Positions 47,530-56,943 of a stretch of 64,000 nt of DNA are shown one piece after another (the stretch's first letter is position 1; the number at the start of each line of letters is the position of its first letter). The stretch is from Stutzerimonas stutzeri (lineage in GTDB: Bacteria; Pseudomonadota; Gammaproteobacteria; Pseudomonadales; Pseudomonadaceae). The stretch covers positions 1-64,000 of the forward strand of contig NZ_JAGQFP010000001.1 in NCBI RefSeq assembly GCF_019090095.1, in the 5' to 3' direction. The notes below the pieces were generated by a model that saw only the letters and a list, made by a program, of their open reading frames with translations, ran no database searches and was not told the DNA's origin. The translations under genes were made by a program, and so were the position numbers.

Positions 47530-49947
47530 TTACCAGGCGTACTTCACGCTAGCCATGAGGTTGCGCTCCAGACCCGGATAGCAGCTGGTCGCCGAATCGC
47601 AGGTGGCGGTGTAGTCCTCGTTCAGCAGGTTCTGTGCGTACAGCCCCAGGGTGACCTGTGGGGTTAACGCGTAGCTGGCCGAGGCATCGAACAGGGTGTA
47701 GCTGTCGGCGCCGAAGGTGTTGGCGCTGTTGCCGTACATCGAGCCGACATAGCGGGCACCGCCGCCAAGGGTCAGGCCGTGCAGCGTGCCGTCGGTGAAG
47801 CTGTAGTTAACCCAGGCCGAGGCCATATGCTCCGGCACGTTGGCCGGGCGGTTCCCCTGATTGCCATCGTTACTGCGAGTAATCTCGGCTTTGGTGTAGG
47901 TATAGGAAGCCAGCACATCCCAATGCTCGCCCAACTTGGCGCGGGCTTCCGCCTCGATGCCTCGTGAGCGCTGCTTGCCTTCGGCGACGTTGAAGCCGGT
48001 TGTGGCACCGCTGCTGTCACGCTCTGCGGTCAGCACGTTGGTCTTGATCAGGTCGAAGGCCGCCAGGGTTAGCAGCAGATCATCATGCGGCTGGTATTTC
48101 ACCCCGGCTTCCCACTGGTTGGCCTCGCTCGGATCGAAGGTACGGCTCAATCGATCCACCCCGCTGTTGGGGGCGAAGGATTCGGCGTAGCTGATATAGG
48201 GGGCCAGGCCGAAGTCGGTCAGGTAGGTCAAGCCGACGCGACCAGTAAAGGCGTCGTCCTTCTGGTTTGTCGATGCGCCGACGTTGTTGTCGAAGTCGTT
48301 GCGCACACGGTCGTGACGGCCGCCAAGGGTCAGCAACCAGTTGTTGTCGAGGTGAATCTGATCCTGTACGTAGGCGCCGAGCTGCTCGATGGTTTGGTCG
48401 TAGTCTGCTCGAGTCTGGGTCAGGGGATTGCCCGGCTCTGGCGTCGGAATCGGCTGCCCATAAATTGGGTTGTTTACGCTCAGCGGCGGAGTCTGCCCAC
48501 CGAAGCCCAGCGGCAGGTTGCGATAGAACTTGATATCGGCGTCCTGCCAGCTGTAATCGATGCCGGTCAGCAGAGTATGGCGGATCGTACCGGTGGCGAA
48601 ATCGACCTGCAGCTGGTTGTCCACGGCGAAGGTGTCCAGGTGCTGCTGGCGCCGGTCTGCCGCGCGAATCACGGTGCCGCTGGCGGTATCAACGAGTGCG
48701 GGTAGCAGGTTGTTGAAGGTCAGATCAACCTGACCGTAGCGCAGGTTTTGGCGGAACTCCAAGGCATCGTTGAAGCGGTGACGGAACTCATAGCCGAGGC
48801 TGTACTGGTCCTGGTCGAAGTGGTTGAAGCTGTGGTCGCCCAGCAGGGTGTCGGTGGTGTGGCCGTTGGGCTTGGTGTAGACGAACAGGCTGCCGCCGTT
48901 GCGATCACGGAGGAAATCGGTGAGCAGGGTCAGGCTGGTGTCTTCGTCAGGCGCCCAAGTAAAGGACGGCGCGATGTACTGGCGGTCGTCTTCCAGCTCG
49001 TGGCCATCGTCGTATTCGACCTGAGTGTTTGCATCGCGATATAAGCCGACGACCCGGTAAAGGAATTGGTTCTGCTCGTCGAGGGCACCACCGACGTCGA
49101 ACTGACCTTGGCGGCGGTCATGACTGCCGGCCGTGAGCTGCACCTCATTGAGTTGTTTTGCCGTCGGCCTCTTGCTTACCCGGTTGATCACGCCGCCAGC
49201 ATCGCCCTGGCCAAACAGTGTCGAGGCCGGGCCGCGAACCACATCGATACGTTCCAGGGCATAGGGCTCACTGCGGAACAGCGCATAGTCGTTGTTCTGC
49301 TGGCGCAGGCCGTTGAGGTAGTCGCTGGTGCTCTGACCGTTGAAGCCACGGATGAACAGCCAGTCGTAGCCTTTAGGATCCAGGCCATAGGTTTCCACCT
49401 TGACCCCGGGTACGTAGCGCAGCGCTTCGGTGACGGTCTGTGCGCCCTGAGTCTCGAGCTGGGCGCGGGTGATTACCGAGACCGACTGGGGGATCTCGAG
49501 GATCGGCGTGTCGGTCTTGCTGCCGCTGTTCGACATCTTCGGCACGAAGCTGTCGTGACCTTCGATGACGCCTTCGACTACCGTTTCGGGCATGACCAGA
49601 GGGGCGGTATCGCTGGTTTCGTCAGCCATCAGAGACACCCGGTTACCGTCGATCCGGTAGCGAATGCCTGTATCACGGAGCAAGGTTTCCAGTGCCTCGG
49701 TCGGCTCCATCTCGCCGCGGACGCCGGAGGTGCGCAGATTCTGTACCTGAGCCTGATTGAAGAGAATCTGCAGGTCGGTCTGTGCACCCAGGTTTGTCAG
49801 CGCAGACGCCAAGGGTTGAGCGGGAACATCGATACTGACCGGCGCGGCGAAGGCGCCGGTGGCGCTCAATGTCAGCCCAATCGCGGCGGCACGGACAATC
49901 GCGGCCAGTGGCTTTTTGCGATGCGAAGCGCTGAGAGACCGTTTCAC
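47530..49947 (-). CDS. TonB-dependent ferric-siderophore receptor with STN signalling domain
   Basis: Outer-membrane receptor of 805 residues. Signal peptide at 1-34 (ending GAFAA); STN signalling domain at about 36-108 (VSIDVPAQPLASALTNLGAQ ... RYRIDGNRVSLM); plug domain at about 140-260 (EIPQSVSVITRAQLETQGA, VRGPASTLFGQGDAGGVINRVSK); 22-strand barrel to the C-terminal aromatic (SVKYAW). The STN domain means it signals to the FecR/FpvR-type protein at 51868, as FpvA does. Follows the exporter gene in the same orientation. Confidence 0.94.
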   Translation of the reverse strand: MKRSLSASHRKKPLAAIVRAAAIGLTLSATGAFAAPVSIDVPAQPLASALTNLGAQTDLQILFNQAQVQNLRTSGVRGEMEPTEALETLLRDTGIRYRIDGNRVSLMADETSDTAPLVMPETVVEGVIEGHDSFVPKMSNSGSKTDTPILEIPQSVSVITRAQLETQGAQTVTEALRYVPGVKVETYGLDPKGYDWLFIRGFNGQSTSDYLNGLRQQNNDYALFRSEPYALERIDVVRGPASTLFGQGDAGGVINRVSKRPTAKQLNEVQLTAGSHDRRQGQFDVGGALDEQNQFLYRVVGLYRDANTQVEYDDGHELEDDRQYIAPSFTWAPDEDTSLTLLTDFLRDRNGGSLFVYTKPNGHTTDTLLGDHSFNHFDQDQYSLGYEFRHRFNDALEFRQNLRYGQVDLTFNNLLPALVDTASGTVIRAADRRQQHLDTFAVDNQLQVDFATGTIRHTLLTGIDYSWQDADIKFYRNLPLGFGGQTPPLSVNNPIYGQPIPTPEPGNPLTQTRADYDQTIEQLGAYVQDQIHLDNNWLLTLGGRHDRVRNDFDNNVGASTNQKDDAFTGRVGLTYLTDFGLAPYISYAESFAPNSGVDRLSRTFDPSEANQWEAGVKYQPHDDLLLTLAAFDLIKTNVLTAERDSSGATTGFNVAEGKQRSRGIEAEARAKLGEHWDVLASYTYTKAEITRSNDGNQGNRPANVPEHMASAWVNYSFTDGTLHGLTLGGGARYVGSMYGNSANTFGADSYTLFDASASYALTPQVTLGLYAQNLLNEDYTATCDSATSCYPGLERNLMASVKYAW

Positions 49948-50035
49948 TGTGTAGCTCCTTGGATAGAAGTGTTGTTAAGAACGATTTAGATTTATATGAC
50001 GCAGCAGCAATCAAAAACCGGAAAAAATAGTTGTC

Positions 50036-51718
50036 TCAATGCACCGCAGCGTCGTGCGGCTGCGTGTGGCGCGGGTTTTCGCGAATTTCCGTGATGCGCC
50101 CCGCGCTCATTCTCAGCAGGCGGTCGGCCACATCGAAATACCGATCGTCGTGAGAAATCACGATCAGCGTGCGGCCCTGGGCGCGCAGTTCCGGCAGCAA
50201 CTCGGTGTAGAAGATGCGCCGGAATTCCGGGTCCTGGTCGGCCGCCCATTCGTCGAACACCAGCACTGGGCGTTTTTCCAGCCAGGCCTGGACCAGGGCC
50301 AGACGCTTGCGCTGGCCGGTGGAGAGGTCGATGGTGGAGTAGTTATGCCCGTCCAGCGTGACCTTGTGGGCGATCTCCAGACGCTCCAGGTAGCGACTGG
50401 CTTCGACGGGAATGTCCTCGCTTTCCTTGAGCAGGTCTTCGAAGAGGAAATAGTCCGCAAAAATCGTGGTGAACAGCTGGCGATAGTCGTCGCGGTTGCG
50501 GTCCGTCACCGGCTGGCCGTTGATCCTCAGCTCGCCGCCCTGGGGCACATAGAGGCCGAGCAGTAGCTTGATCAGCGTGGTTTTCCCGCAGCCGTTCTCG
50601 CCGGCAATGAAGAGGATTTCCCCCGGGCGCACGGTCAGGTCCAGCGGGCCGACACCAAAGCCTTGGCTGCCGTCTTCGGTGGGGTAGTGGTAGTGCAGGC
50701 CGCGCAGCTCGATCCCGTTCATGGGCAGCGCGGGGCGACCATCGTCACGCAGCAGCAGGTTGGGTTCCGGGGACGAGAAGCGCACCGATAGCTCGGCGAT
50801 GCGGCGGAAGGCGACCTGCGCGCGGCTGACGATGGGCAGTTGCCCGATCAGGTGTTCCAGCGGGCCTTTCATGTACAGCAGCACGAGGATGAAACCGCTC
50901 AGGGTGGCCTTGTCGGTGCTCGGCCAGATCGTCTGGTACGCCAGCGCGACACCGATGACGATAAAGAACAGCGTCGAGCCGAAGCCTTTGGCGATCACGA
51001 ACAGGTTGATCGAGCTGACCTGGATGTCGCAGATGCGGTCAGCAGTGCCCTGCAAGCGCTCGCTGTAGTGCTGGAAACGGCGTGGGCGGCTGATGCGCAG
51101 TTCTTTCGCACCTTCGGCCATGGCGCGGTAGTGCTTCTGCAGTTCATCTTCTTCGTCGCGGGCTTCGAAGAAGCCGCGAATACCCTTGCTGCGCGCGACG
51201 TACTGCACAGCGCTGCCGATCACGATGGCCAGTGCGGTCGCAAGAAACATCGGCAGCGACAGCGAGGCCAGGTAGCCCAGGCAGCCGATGCTGACGGTGA
51301 AGGACACGGCCAATGGTGCGAAGGCGAAGGCGAAGTCGCTGATGGTGTCGATGTCGTGGGTCAGCACCGGAATCAGACGGTGGCTGCGGTAGCGCTCGAT
51401 CTGATCGATTGGCGCGGAGATGATCTTGCTGCCGAGATCCTTGCGCAGCCGGGCGATGACGTGTTGCCCGACATAGTTGGTGCCGATATCGGACACGACC
51501 GAGCCCAGCAGCGCCATCAGGCACAGGCCGGCGAAGCCCAGCAGCAGGCCGCTTTGCAGGCCATCGTCCGAATGCAGACTGTAGTTGATCGTGGCCAGCA
51601 GGGCAGTGATGCTGGCGCCACCGAGCATACCGAGCAGCGTGGCGCCGAACAGTTGCGGGCCGAATGGCCGAAGGAGCCGGAAAAGTTCGCGGAGCGTGCT
51701 GTTCGTGGATGTCTGCAT
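50036..51718 (-). CDS. PvdE-like cyclic peptide/siderophore ABC exporter
   Basis: 560-residue half-transporter: six membrane segments in about 1-320, then an ATPase with Walker A AGENGCGKTT, signature DLSTGQRKRLALVQAWLEKRPVLVFDEWAADQDP (signature and Walker B together), and the switch His in VISHDDRYF. The DEWAADQDP form and length place it with PvdE/SyrD-type peptide exporters, which move a siderophore precursor from cytoplasm to periplasm. Lies between the FpvR-type gene and the receptor, as in pyoverdine loci. Confidence 0.9.
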   Translation of the reverse strand: MQTSTNSTLRELFRLLRPFGPQLFGATLLGMLGGASITALLATINYSLHSDDGLQSGLLLGFAGLCLMALLGSVVSDIGTNYVGQHVIARLRKDLGSKIISAPIDQIERYRSHRLIPVLTHDIDTISDFAFAFAPLAVSFTVSIGCLGYLASLSLPMFLATALAIVIGSAVQYVARSKGIRGFFEARDEEDELQKHYRAMAEGAKELRISRPRRFQHYSERLQGTADRICDIQVSSINLFVIAKGFGSTLFFIVIGVALAYQTIWPSTDKATLSGFILVLLYMKGPLEHLIGQLPIVSRAQVAFRRIAELSVRFSSPEPNLLLRDDGRPALPMNGIELRGLHYHYPTEDGSQGFGVGPLDLTVRPGEILFIAGENGCGKTTLIKLLLGLYVPQGGELRINGQPVTDRNRDDYRQLFTTIFADYFLFEDLLKESEDIPVEASRYLERLEIAHKVTLDGHNYSTIDLSTGQRKRLALVQAWLEKRPVLVFDEWAADQDPEFRRIFYTELLPELRAQGRTLIVISHDDRYFDVADRLLRMSAGRITEIRENPRHTQPHDAAVH

Positions 51719-51867
51719 CGTGGGGTCCTAACAGGAAGTCGCGGGCGAATCGCTACCGGCCAGCGGCGGTAAATCCGAATCGTTCCTGTTAAGACGGATG
51801 AGGCGGCAAAAAACTGAATAAAAAAATCAGCTTCTTGCGTCAGCCTTGTGCTGATGAGCGAAGGCGC

Positions 51868-52884
51868 TCAGAGCGCCTTTTTGCGACTCATCAGGACGGT
51901 GCTGTCGCCGCGCTGCGTGAGCTCAATCGGCAGAACGACCGGCAGCGAATCGATCAACGCCCGCAGGTCGTTGGTCTGGTAAACGCCGCCGATGCGCATC
52001 GCGCCCGCTTCGTCATCGCCGAGGCGAACCGGTTTCTCCAGGTAGCGATTGATCAGCGGAAGGGCGCTGCTCAATGGCAGGTCGTCCAGCACCAGCTTGC
52101 CCTGAATCCAGGCGATGGCGCCTGCCGGCGTCACCTGCTCCACCTCGATTCGCCTGCTGACCTGACTGTAGCGGGCCTGCATGCCAGGCATCAGTTGGGC
52201 GCTGTTGCCGCTCACGCCTTCGGGCGGGCTGACGGTCACCGAGCCGTCCAGCAGCGTGACGAGCAACTGCTGCGGGTTGGTCCAGACGTTGAAGCGGGTG
52301 CCGGTCACGCGCACCTGGCCGTTGTCGGTGTGCACGGTGAAAGGCTGTGATCGGTCGTGGCGGACCTCGAAGAAGGCTTCGCCACCGCCGTTCAACCAGG
52401 CACTTCGACGGTCGCGATAACTGGCGAAAATCAGCCGGGTATGGCTGTTGAGCTGGACTTGCGAATGATCGGCCAGTTCGACCTTGCGCGGCGCGTTTTC
52501 AGCGGCGTAATAGCCTATCCGTGACGGCAGCATACCCACCGACCAACCGGCCGACCACAGCGTGCCGACGGCAACTACCAGCACCGCGGCAGCCGCGGCG
52601 ACGCGCCCCAGGCGGTGCCGGCCGCGCGGGCGGATGGGCGGGTGGATGTGCGCTACGGTCGAGGACGCAGCGGCTGACGGGTTGGGTTGCTTCAGATTCT
52701 CGGCCAACTGCCAGATGCTCAGCATCGCATCGTACTCGGCGCGGTGGCGCGGGTCTTCTGCGAGCCAACGGACGAAGTCCCGGCGGTCTTCCACCGAGCA
52801 GTCCTGGTCGTGCATACGCGTGCACCAGAGTGCGGCTTCGGCGCTCAGGCGATCATGGTCAGAGGGGGGCGGTTTGCCAGTCAT
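51868..52884 (-). CDS. FecR/FpvR-type anti-sigma factor
   Basis: 338-residue inner-membrane regulator. Cytoplasmic anti-sigma domain at about 10-60 (AALWCTRMHDQDCSVEDRRDFVRWLAEDPRHRAEYD), one membrane segment at about 96-112 (VAAAAAVLVVAVGTLWSAGW), periplasmic FecR domain after it (FEVRHDRSQPFTVHTDNGQVRVTGTRFNVW) and a C-terminal DUF4974-type STN-docking region. Divergent from its presumed sigma partner at 53044, the same arrangement as fpvR/fpvI of P. aeruginosa. Confidence 0.92.
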   Translation of the reverse strand: MTGKPPPSDHDRLSAEAALWCTRMHDQDCSVEDRRDFVRWLAEDPRHRAEYDAMLSIWQLAENLKQPNPSAAASSTVAHIHPPIRPRGRHRLGRVAAAAAVLVVAVGTLWSAGWSVGMLPSRIGYYAAENAPRKVELADHSQVQLNSHTRLIFASYRDRRSAWLNGGGEAFFEVRHDRSQPFTVHTDNGQVRVTGTRFNVWTNPQQLLVTLLDGSVTVSPPEGVSGNSAQLMPGMQARYSQVSRRIEVEQVTPAGAIAWIQGKLVLDDLPLSSALPLINRYLEKPVRLGDDEAGAMRIGGVYQTNDLRALIDSLPVVLPIELTQRGDSTVLMSRKKAL

Positions 52885-52928
52885 TCGAGGAATCCGGAAG
52901 CGTTAGCACGCTTTCATTTCAAAAAAAT

Positions 52929-52946
52929 GCGAGTGATTATAAGTAT
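52929..52946. promoter_or_regulatory. Weak Fur-box candidate between the fpvR-like and fpvI-like genes
   Basis: GCGAGT-GATTAT-AAGTAT, three Fur-like hexamers of which only the middle one is good (5 of 6). It sits in the shared divergent promoter region. Confidence 0.3.
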
Positions 52947-53043
52947 GGGGTGACATGGACTGCCAGCATGCATCCGCACGTTGTGTCTCGCCCGGATACC
53001 TGCATGGTGCGGTTTCAGGCGGGAACGCCGAAGGGAAGCCGCT

Positions 53044-53520
53044 GTGATCCACCATTATCAGGAAATCATCCACTACCTCAGTCGGCGGCTTGGCGATCGT
53101 CAGGCTGCCACCGATTTGGCGCACGATGCCTTTGTGCGCCTGCTCGATCGCAGGGCGGAGAGCGATATCGAGCAGCCTCGCGCCTTTCTCTTCAAGACCG
53201 CCACCAACCTCAGCATCGACCTGCATCGCCGCGCCCGGGTGCGACGTAGCGAACCGCTCGACAGCCTCGATCACGAGCAGTGTCTGGACGAGCACGATCC
53301 CGAAGAGCATGCCATTCAGGCCCAGCAGTTGATGCTGCTGCGCCGGGCGCTGGACGAATTGCCGGCGGCGTGTCGCGAGGCGTTTCTGTTGCGCAAGGTG
53401 GAAGGCTGCTCTCACGCGGAAATCGCTGAACGCCTTTGCTTGTCCCGGGACATGGTGGAGAAGCACATCGTAAATGCAATGAAGCATTGTCGCGTCCGCC
53501 TGCTCAGTTGGACCCGCTGA
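53044..53520 (+). CDS. ECF sigma factor, FecI/FpvI type
   Basis: 158-residue extracytoplasmic-function sigma factor. Region 2 in YLSRRLGDRQAATDLAHDAFVRLLDR and PRAFLFKTATNLSIDLHRRARVR; region 4 helix-turn-helix in LPAACREAFLLRKVEGCSHAEIAERLCLSRDMVEKHI. GTG start at 53044 with GAAGGGAAG upstream. Held by the divergent FpvR-type protein until the STN receptor binds ferric siderophore, then drives receptor transcription. Confidence 0.9.
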   Translation: MIHHYQEIIHYLSRRLGDRQAATDLAHDAFVRLLDRRAESDIEQPRAFLFKTATNLSIDLHRRARVRRSEPLDSLDHEQCLDEHDPEEHAIQAQQLMLLRRALDELPAACREAFLLRKVEGCSHAEIAERLCLSRDMVEKHIVNAMKHCRVRLLSWTR

Positions 53521-53555
53521 TCGTCGGCATTCGTTCGGGCCAACGTGCTGTGAAT

Positions 53556-53574
53556 GAGAATGATTCTAAATTTC
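53556..53574. promoter_or_regulatory. Fur box upstream of pvdA
   Basis: GAGAATGATTCTAAATTTC agrees with the 19-base Fur consensus at 13 positions. It overlaps the -35 element of the PvdS-type promoter that follows. Confidence 0.65.
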
Positions 53575-53590
53575 TCGGTCGCTGCCTCGT
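53567..53590 (+). promoter_or_regulatory. PvdS-type (iron starvation box) promoter of pvdA
   Basis: TAAAT at 53567-53571, exactly 16 bases, then CGT at 53588-53590: the TAAAT-N16/17-CGT promoter recognised by PvdS. It is 111 bases before the pvdA ATG. Shares the flanks TCTAA and CGTCTTC with the promoter before the mbtH gene. Confidence 0.78.
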
Positions 53591-53700
53591 CTTCTCTTCA
53601 AAGCCGCTTTCACCCCGTCGGCATGACGGCGGAGGCGTGCTTCCGGTGGTCGGCGCGTATGCGTCGGTCCGTGGTAAACGGCTAGAGGACACAGGCACCC

Positions 53701-55026
53701 ATGACTCAATTGATCGCTCCAACGTATGACGTGCTGGGCATCGGCTTCGGCCCCTCCAATCTGGCGCTGGCCATCGCCTTGCAGGAGCAGACCCAGCGCC
53801 AGAAGCGCGATTGCCACATGCTGTTTCTCGACAAGCAGCAGGATTATCGCTGGCATGGCAATACCCTGGTGGCGCAGAGCGAACTGCAGATTTCCTTTCT
53901 CAAGGATCTGGTGACGCTGCGCAATCCCACCAGCCCCTACAGCTTCGTCAACTACCTGCACGAGCAGGGCAGGCTGATCGATTTCATCAACCTGGGCACC
54001 TTTTATCCCTGCCGTCTCGAGTACAACGACTACCTGCGCTGGGTGGGACGCCAGTTCGCTGACCAGTGCGCCTATGGCGAGACGGTGAAGCGTGTCGAGC
54101 CCGTATCCAGTGCCCAGGGCATCGATCGGCTCAAGGTAATCTCGACCGATGCCCAGGGGCGTGAGCATTTTCGTCTGGCGCGTTCCATCGTGCTCAGTAC
54201 CGGCGGCACGCCGCGTATTCCCGAGGCCTTTGCGCCGTTGCGTAGCGACTCCCGAGTTTTCCACCATTCGCGTTATCTGGAGTGCATGGCCCAGCAACGC
54301 TGCACCCGGCACGAGCCGATGCGCATCGCAGTGGTGGGCGGCGGTCAGAGTGCGGCCGAAGCCTTCATCGATCTGAACGACAGCTTCCCGTCCGTGCAGG
54401 TGGACATGATCCTGCGTGCCGCCGTCCTGAAGCCGGCTGATGACAGTCCTTTCGTCAACGAGATTTTCGCGCCGAACTACACCGACCTGGTGTTCAACGA
54501 GCCGGAAAGCGAGCGCGAGAAGCTGATTCAGGAGTATCACAACACCAACTATTCGGTGGTCGATCTCGACCTGATCGAGCGCATCTATGGCATTTTCTAT
54601 CGCCAGAAGGTCGCCAATGACGCCCGTCACAGCTTCCTCTGTCGTCGGTCGGTAGAGGCGGCCCGCGCCGATGCGAACGGTGTCGAGCTGACCCTGTGCG
54701 ACAGCGCCACCGGCATGGTGGAGAGCCGTCGCTACGATGCGGTCATTCTGGCCACCGGCTACGAACGCACCTCGCACCGCGAGCTGCTGGCGCCGTTGCA
54801 GGAGTATCTGGGTGACTTCAGCGTCGGGCGCGATTACCGGGTTCAAGCCGACGACCGCTTGCGTGCCGGCATCTATCTGCAAGGGTTCAGCCAGGACAGC
54901 CACGGCCTCAGCGATACCTTGCTGTCGGTACTGCCGATGCGTGCCGAGGAGATCGCCGCTTCGCTGTTGGACAACCTGCCGGCGGTCGCAACGGTGCCGC
55001 ATGCCCGCACCGCGGAAAGTGCCTGA
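53701..55026 (+). CDS. pvdA: L-ornithine N5-monooxygenase
   Basis: FAD- and NADPH-dependent hydroxylase (441 residues) making N5-hydroxyornithine for hydroxamate groups. FAD site VLGIGFGPSNLALAIAL at 8-24; the block YRWHGNTLVAQSELQISFLK and NPTSPYSFVNYLHEQGRLIDF are near-identical to what I recall of P. aeruginosa PvdA, much closer than to lysine hydroxylases. NADPH site VVGGGQSAAEAF at about 217-228 and ATGYERTSHR near 353. Has its own Fur box and PvdS-type promoter. The acyltransferase and reductase genes follow in the same direction. Confidence 0.95.
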   Translation: MTQLIAPTYDVLGIGFGPSNLALAIALQEQTQRQKRDCHMLFLDKQQDYRWHGNTLVAQSELQISFLKDLVTLRNPTSPYSFVNYLHEQGRLIDFINLGTFYPCRLEYNDYLRWVGRQFADQCAYGETVKRVEPVSSAQGIDRLKVISTDAQGREHFRLARSIVLSTGGTPRIPEAFAPLRSDSRVFHHSRYLECMAQQRCTRHEPMRIAVVGGGQSAAEAFIDLNDSFPSVQVDMILRAAVLKPADDSPFVNEIFAPNYTDLVFNEPESEREKLIQEYHNTNYSVVDLDLIERIYGIFYRQKVANDARHSFLCRRSVEAARADANGVELTLCDSATGMVESRRYDAVILATGYERTSHRELLAPLQEYLGDFSVGRDYRVQADDRLRAGIYLQGFSQDSHGLSDTLLSVLPMRAEEIAASLLDNLPAVATVPHARTAESA

Positions 55027-55129
55027 GTATCGCTGACCGCGTTGGCGATTCGAGTCGTTCGGTTGATTTTCACCGAGCGACTAATTTTTTCGGGTGCTCG
55101 TTCGTCTTGGGTTTTTCGAGGTAATAAAC

Positions 55130-56110
55130 ATGACCGGTTGCACCATCCCTTTGCCTGATGGCCGGCAGTTGCTCGTCGATGGCGGCGATCACGCGCTGAG
55201 CCTGCTGGTCGACGATCAAATGCTGGGCCGAGCCGAGCGTCAGGGCGATTCCTGGCGACTGTCGGCCGTCGACATGCGCCAGGCGGTCTGGCTGTTGGCC
55301 TACCAGGCGTTTGCCAGTGACCCGTTGTGCCAGCGGCTGGCGCTGAGCCTGGACGAGTGCCCGGCGGAGCTGGTGCACAGCGGCCTGCTCAACCGGGACT
55401 CGAGCGGCGCCTGGCAGGTGGAGCGGGCGACGTTCTGGCAATTGCCGACACCCTGGCGTCCTGGTCCGGCCAGCGAAGGCTATCCGCAGCGCCTGCGCGT
55501 CACCGAGGGCAAGCGCCATCCGTTGCGCCCGCCAAAGCCGAGCGGCGAGCTGTACCGTCGTTTCGATGTGCGGCTGGGCAGCTGGATCTCGTTTCGTGCC
55601 CTGGAAGTCGATACCGATCTGCAGCGCTTCAATCGCTGGCAGAATCAGCCACGGGTCGCGGCATTCTGGCAGGAGGAGGGCAGTCTCGAGCAGCATCGGC
55701 AGTACCTGGAAAAGCTTGCGGCCGACCCCCATACGCTGGCCCTCATTGGCTGCTTCGATGGTGAGCCGTTCGGCTACTTCGAGGCCTACTGGGCCAAGGA
55801 GGACCGCATCGCGCCGTTCTACTCCGCCGATGACTACGACCGGGGTATCCACATGCTGGTAGGAGAGGATGCGCACCGCGGTCCGCACAAGGTGGAAAGC
55901 TGGCTGCCGGCGCTGGTTCACTACCTGTTGCTGGACGAGCCACGTACCCAGCGCATCGTGGCTGAGCCGCGCGCCGACAACGCCCGGATGATCGGGCATA
56001 TGCAGCGCCTGGGTTTCTGGCTGGAAAAGGAGTTCGACTTTCCGCACAAGCGTGCCGCGCTGATGGTGCAAAGCCGCGAGCGCTTCTTCGAGCGATGCCG
56101 GTTGTGCTGA
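55130..56110 (+). CDS. N5-hydroxyornithine acyltransferase (IucB/PvdYII-like)
   Basis: 326-residue protein whose C-terminal half (about 150-320) is the siderophore-type GNAT domain: FGYFEAYWAKEDRIAPFY, DRGIHMLVGEDAHRGPHKVESW and RIVAEPRADNARMIGHMQRLGF, then FDFPHKRAALM. It acylates (usually acetylates) the hydroxylamine made by PvdA to complete the iron-binding hydroxamate. ATG at 55130 has GAGG nine bases upstream. The N-terminal half is the extra domain found in longer family members. Confidence 0.88.
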   Translation: MTGCTIPLPDGRQLLVDGGDHALSLLVDDQMLGRAERQGDSWRLSAVDMRQAVWLLAYQAFASDPLCQRLALSLDECPAELVHSGLLNRDSSGAWQVERATFWQLPTPWRPGPASEGYPQRLRVTEGKRHPLRPPKPSGELYRRFDVRLGSWISFRALEVDTDLQRFNRWQNQPRVAAFWQEEGSLEQHRQYLEKLAADPHTLALIGCFDGEPFGYFEAYWAKEDRIAPFYSADDYDRGIHMLVGEDAHRGPHKVESWLPALVHYLLLDEPRTQRIVAEPRADNARMIGHMQRLGFWLEKEFDFPHKRAALMVQSRERFFERCRLC

Positions 56111-56141
56111 GTTGCACGCCGTGCGATGACCGGGAGCGGCG

Positions 56142-56894
56142 ATGATCACCGCCCTCGCGCCGCTGTATGTCGGCGAGTTCGCCAGCTACCGGGATGTCCT
56201 GACGACTCGGGACGATGCGCGTCCGTCGATACCGGCGTCCCAGTTGCTGCAACCGGCTCGGCTCGAGGCGATCTTCCAGCGTTTCGACCCGTTGCATACC
56301 GGGCAGGACCGTCGTGCGCTGGCTTCCCAATGGTCCAAGTACTACCTGGTGCGGCTGATTCCGCCAGTGGTGGCCGCCGCCCTGGTGCTCAATTGGCGTC
56401 TGCCGCTGGCTTTCGACAGCGTCGAGGTGGTGCTGGACGAGCAGGGGTTGCCGCAGGCCTTCAAGCTGCCCGATGACGGTGGGCCGTTCAGTGCGCCGCC
56501 GGGTGATCCGTTCCAGCGTTTCGGCGAGCTGATCGACGCCAATCTGCAGCCCTTCATCCAGGGGCTGGCATCGGAGGTACGGCTGTCGCCCAAGGTGCTG
56601 TGGAGCAGCGCGGGCAATTATCTGGAGTGGTTCCTCGGCGAGATGGCCAAGGCGTTGCCGGGCGTGGCGCTCACCCATGGCCATGAACTGCTGACCAGCG
56701 AGCGCCGCCCCGATGGACGCCGCAATCCGCTGTTCCGGCCTGTGCGTTACGTGGAGGTCAGCCCGGCGCTGCGTCCGGACGGTCTCTGGCGTCAGCGTCG
56801 GGTCTGCTGCATTCGTTACCGGCTGGAGCATTTCGAGCACTGCGACAACTGTCCGCTGCTGGACCAGCCGCCAGCCTATGTGAGCGATCTGTAG
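56142..56894 (+). CDS. fhuF: FhuF-like ferric siderophore reductase
   Basis: 250-residue cytoplasmic protein. The C-terminus has the unusual 2Fe-2S ligand pattern C-C-x10-C-x2-C (VCCIRYRLEHFEHCDNCPLL), diagnostic of FhuF. It reduces Fe(III) in imported hydroxamate siderophore to release iron. Third gene of the pvdA run and convergent with the FhuC-like ATPase. Confidence 0.92.
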   Translation: MITALAPLYVGEFASYRDVLTTRDDARPSIPASQLLQPARLEAIFQRFDPLHTGQDRRALASQWSKYYLVRLIPPVVAAALVLNWRLPLAFDSVEVVLDEQGLPQAFKLPDDGGPFSAPPGDPFQRFGELIDANLQPFIQGLASEVRLSPKVLWSSAGNYLEWFLGEMAKALPGVALTHGHELLTSERRPDGRRNPLFRPVRYVEVSPALRPDGLWRQRRVCCIRYRLEHFEHCDNCPLLDQPPAYVSDL

Positions 56895-56943
56895 TCACGC
56901 CGGCTCGATCTGCAGGGCAGGGCGCTGTGGTGACATGCCCCGC

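Noticed and set aside
49948..50035. PvdS-type promoter before the TonB receptor
   Set aside because: The minus strand has two TAAAT pentamers but no CGT at 16-17 bases; the receptor may use the FpvI-type sigma or read-through from the exporter gene.
51860..51890. Hairpin with a T run (AAGGCGCTCAGAGCGCCTTTTT) at the end of the FpvR-type gene
   Set aside because: The T run is on the strand opposite to transcription of that gene and no plus-strand gene ends there; part of it is coding sequence.
53566..55002. 478-codon minus-strand frame opposite pvdA
   Set aside because: Antisense shadow of a gene with clear FAD and NADPH motifs.
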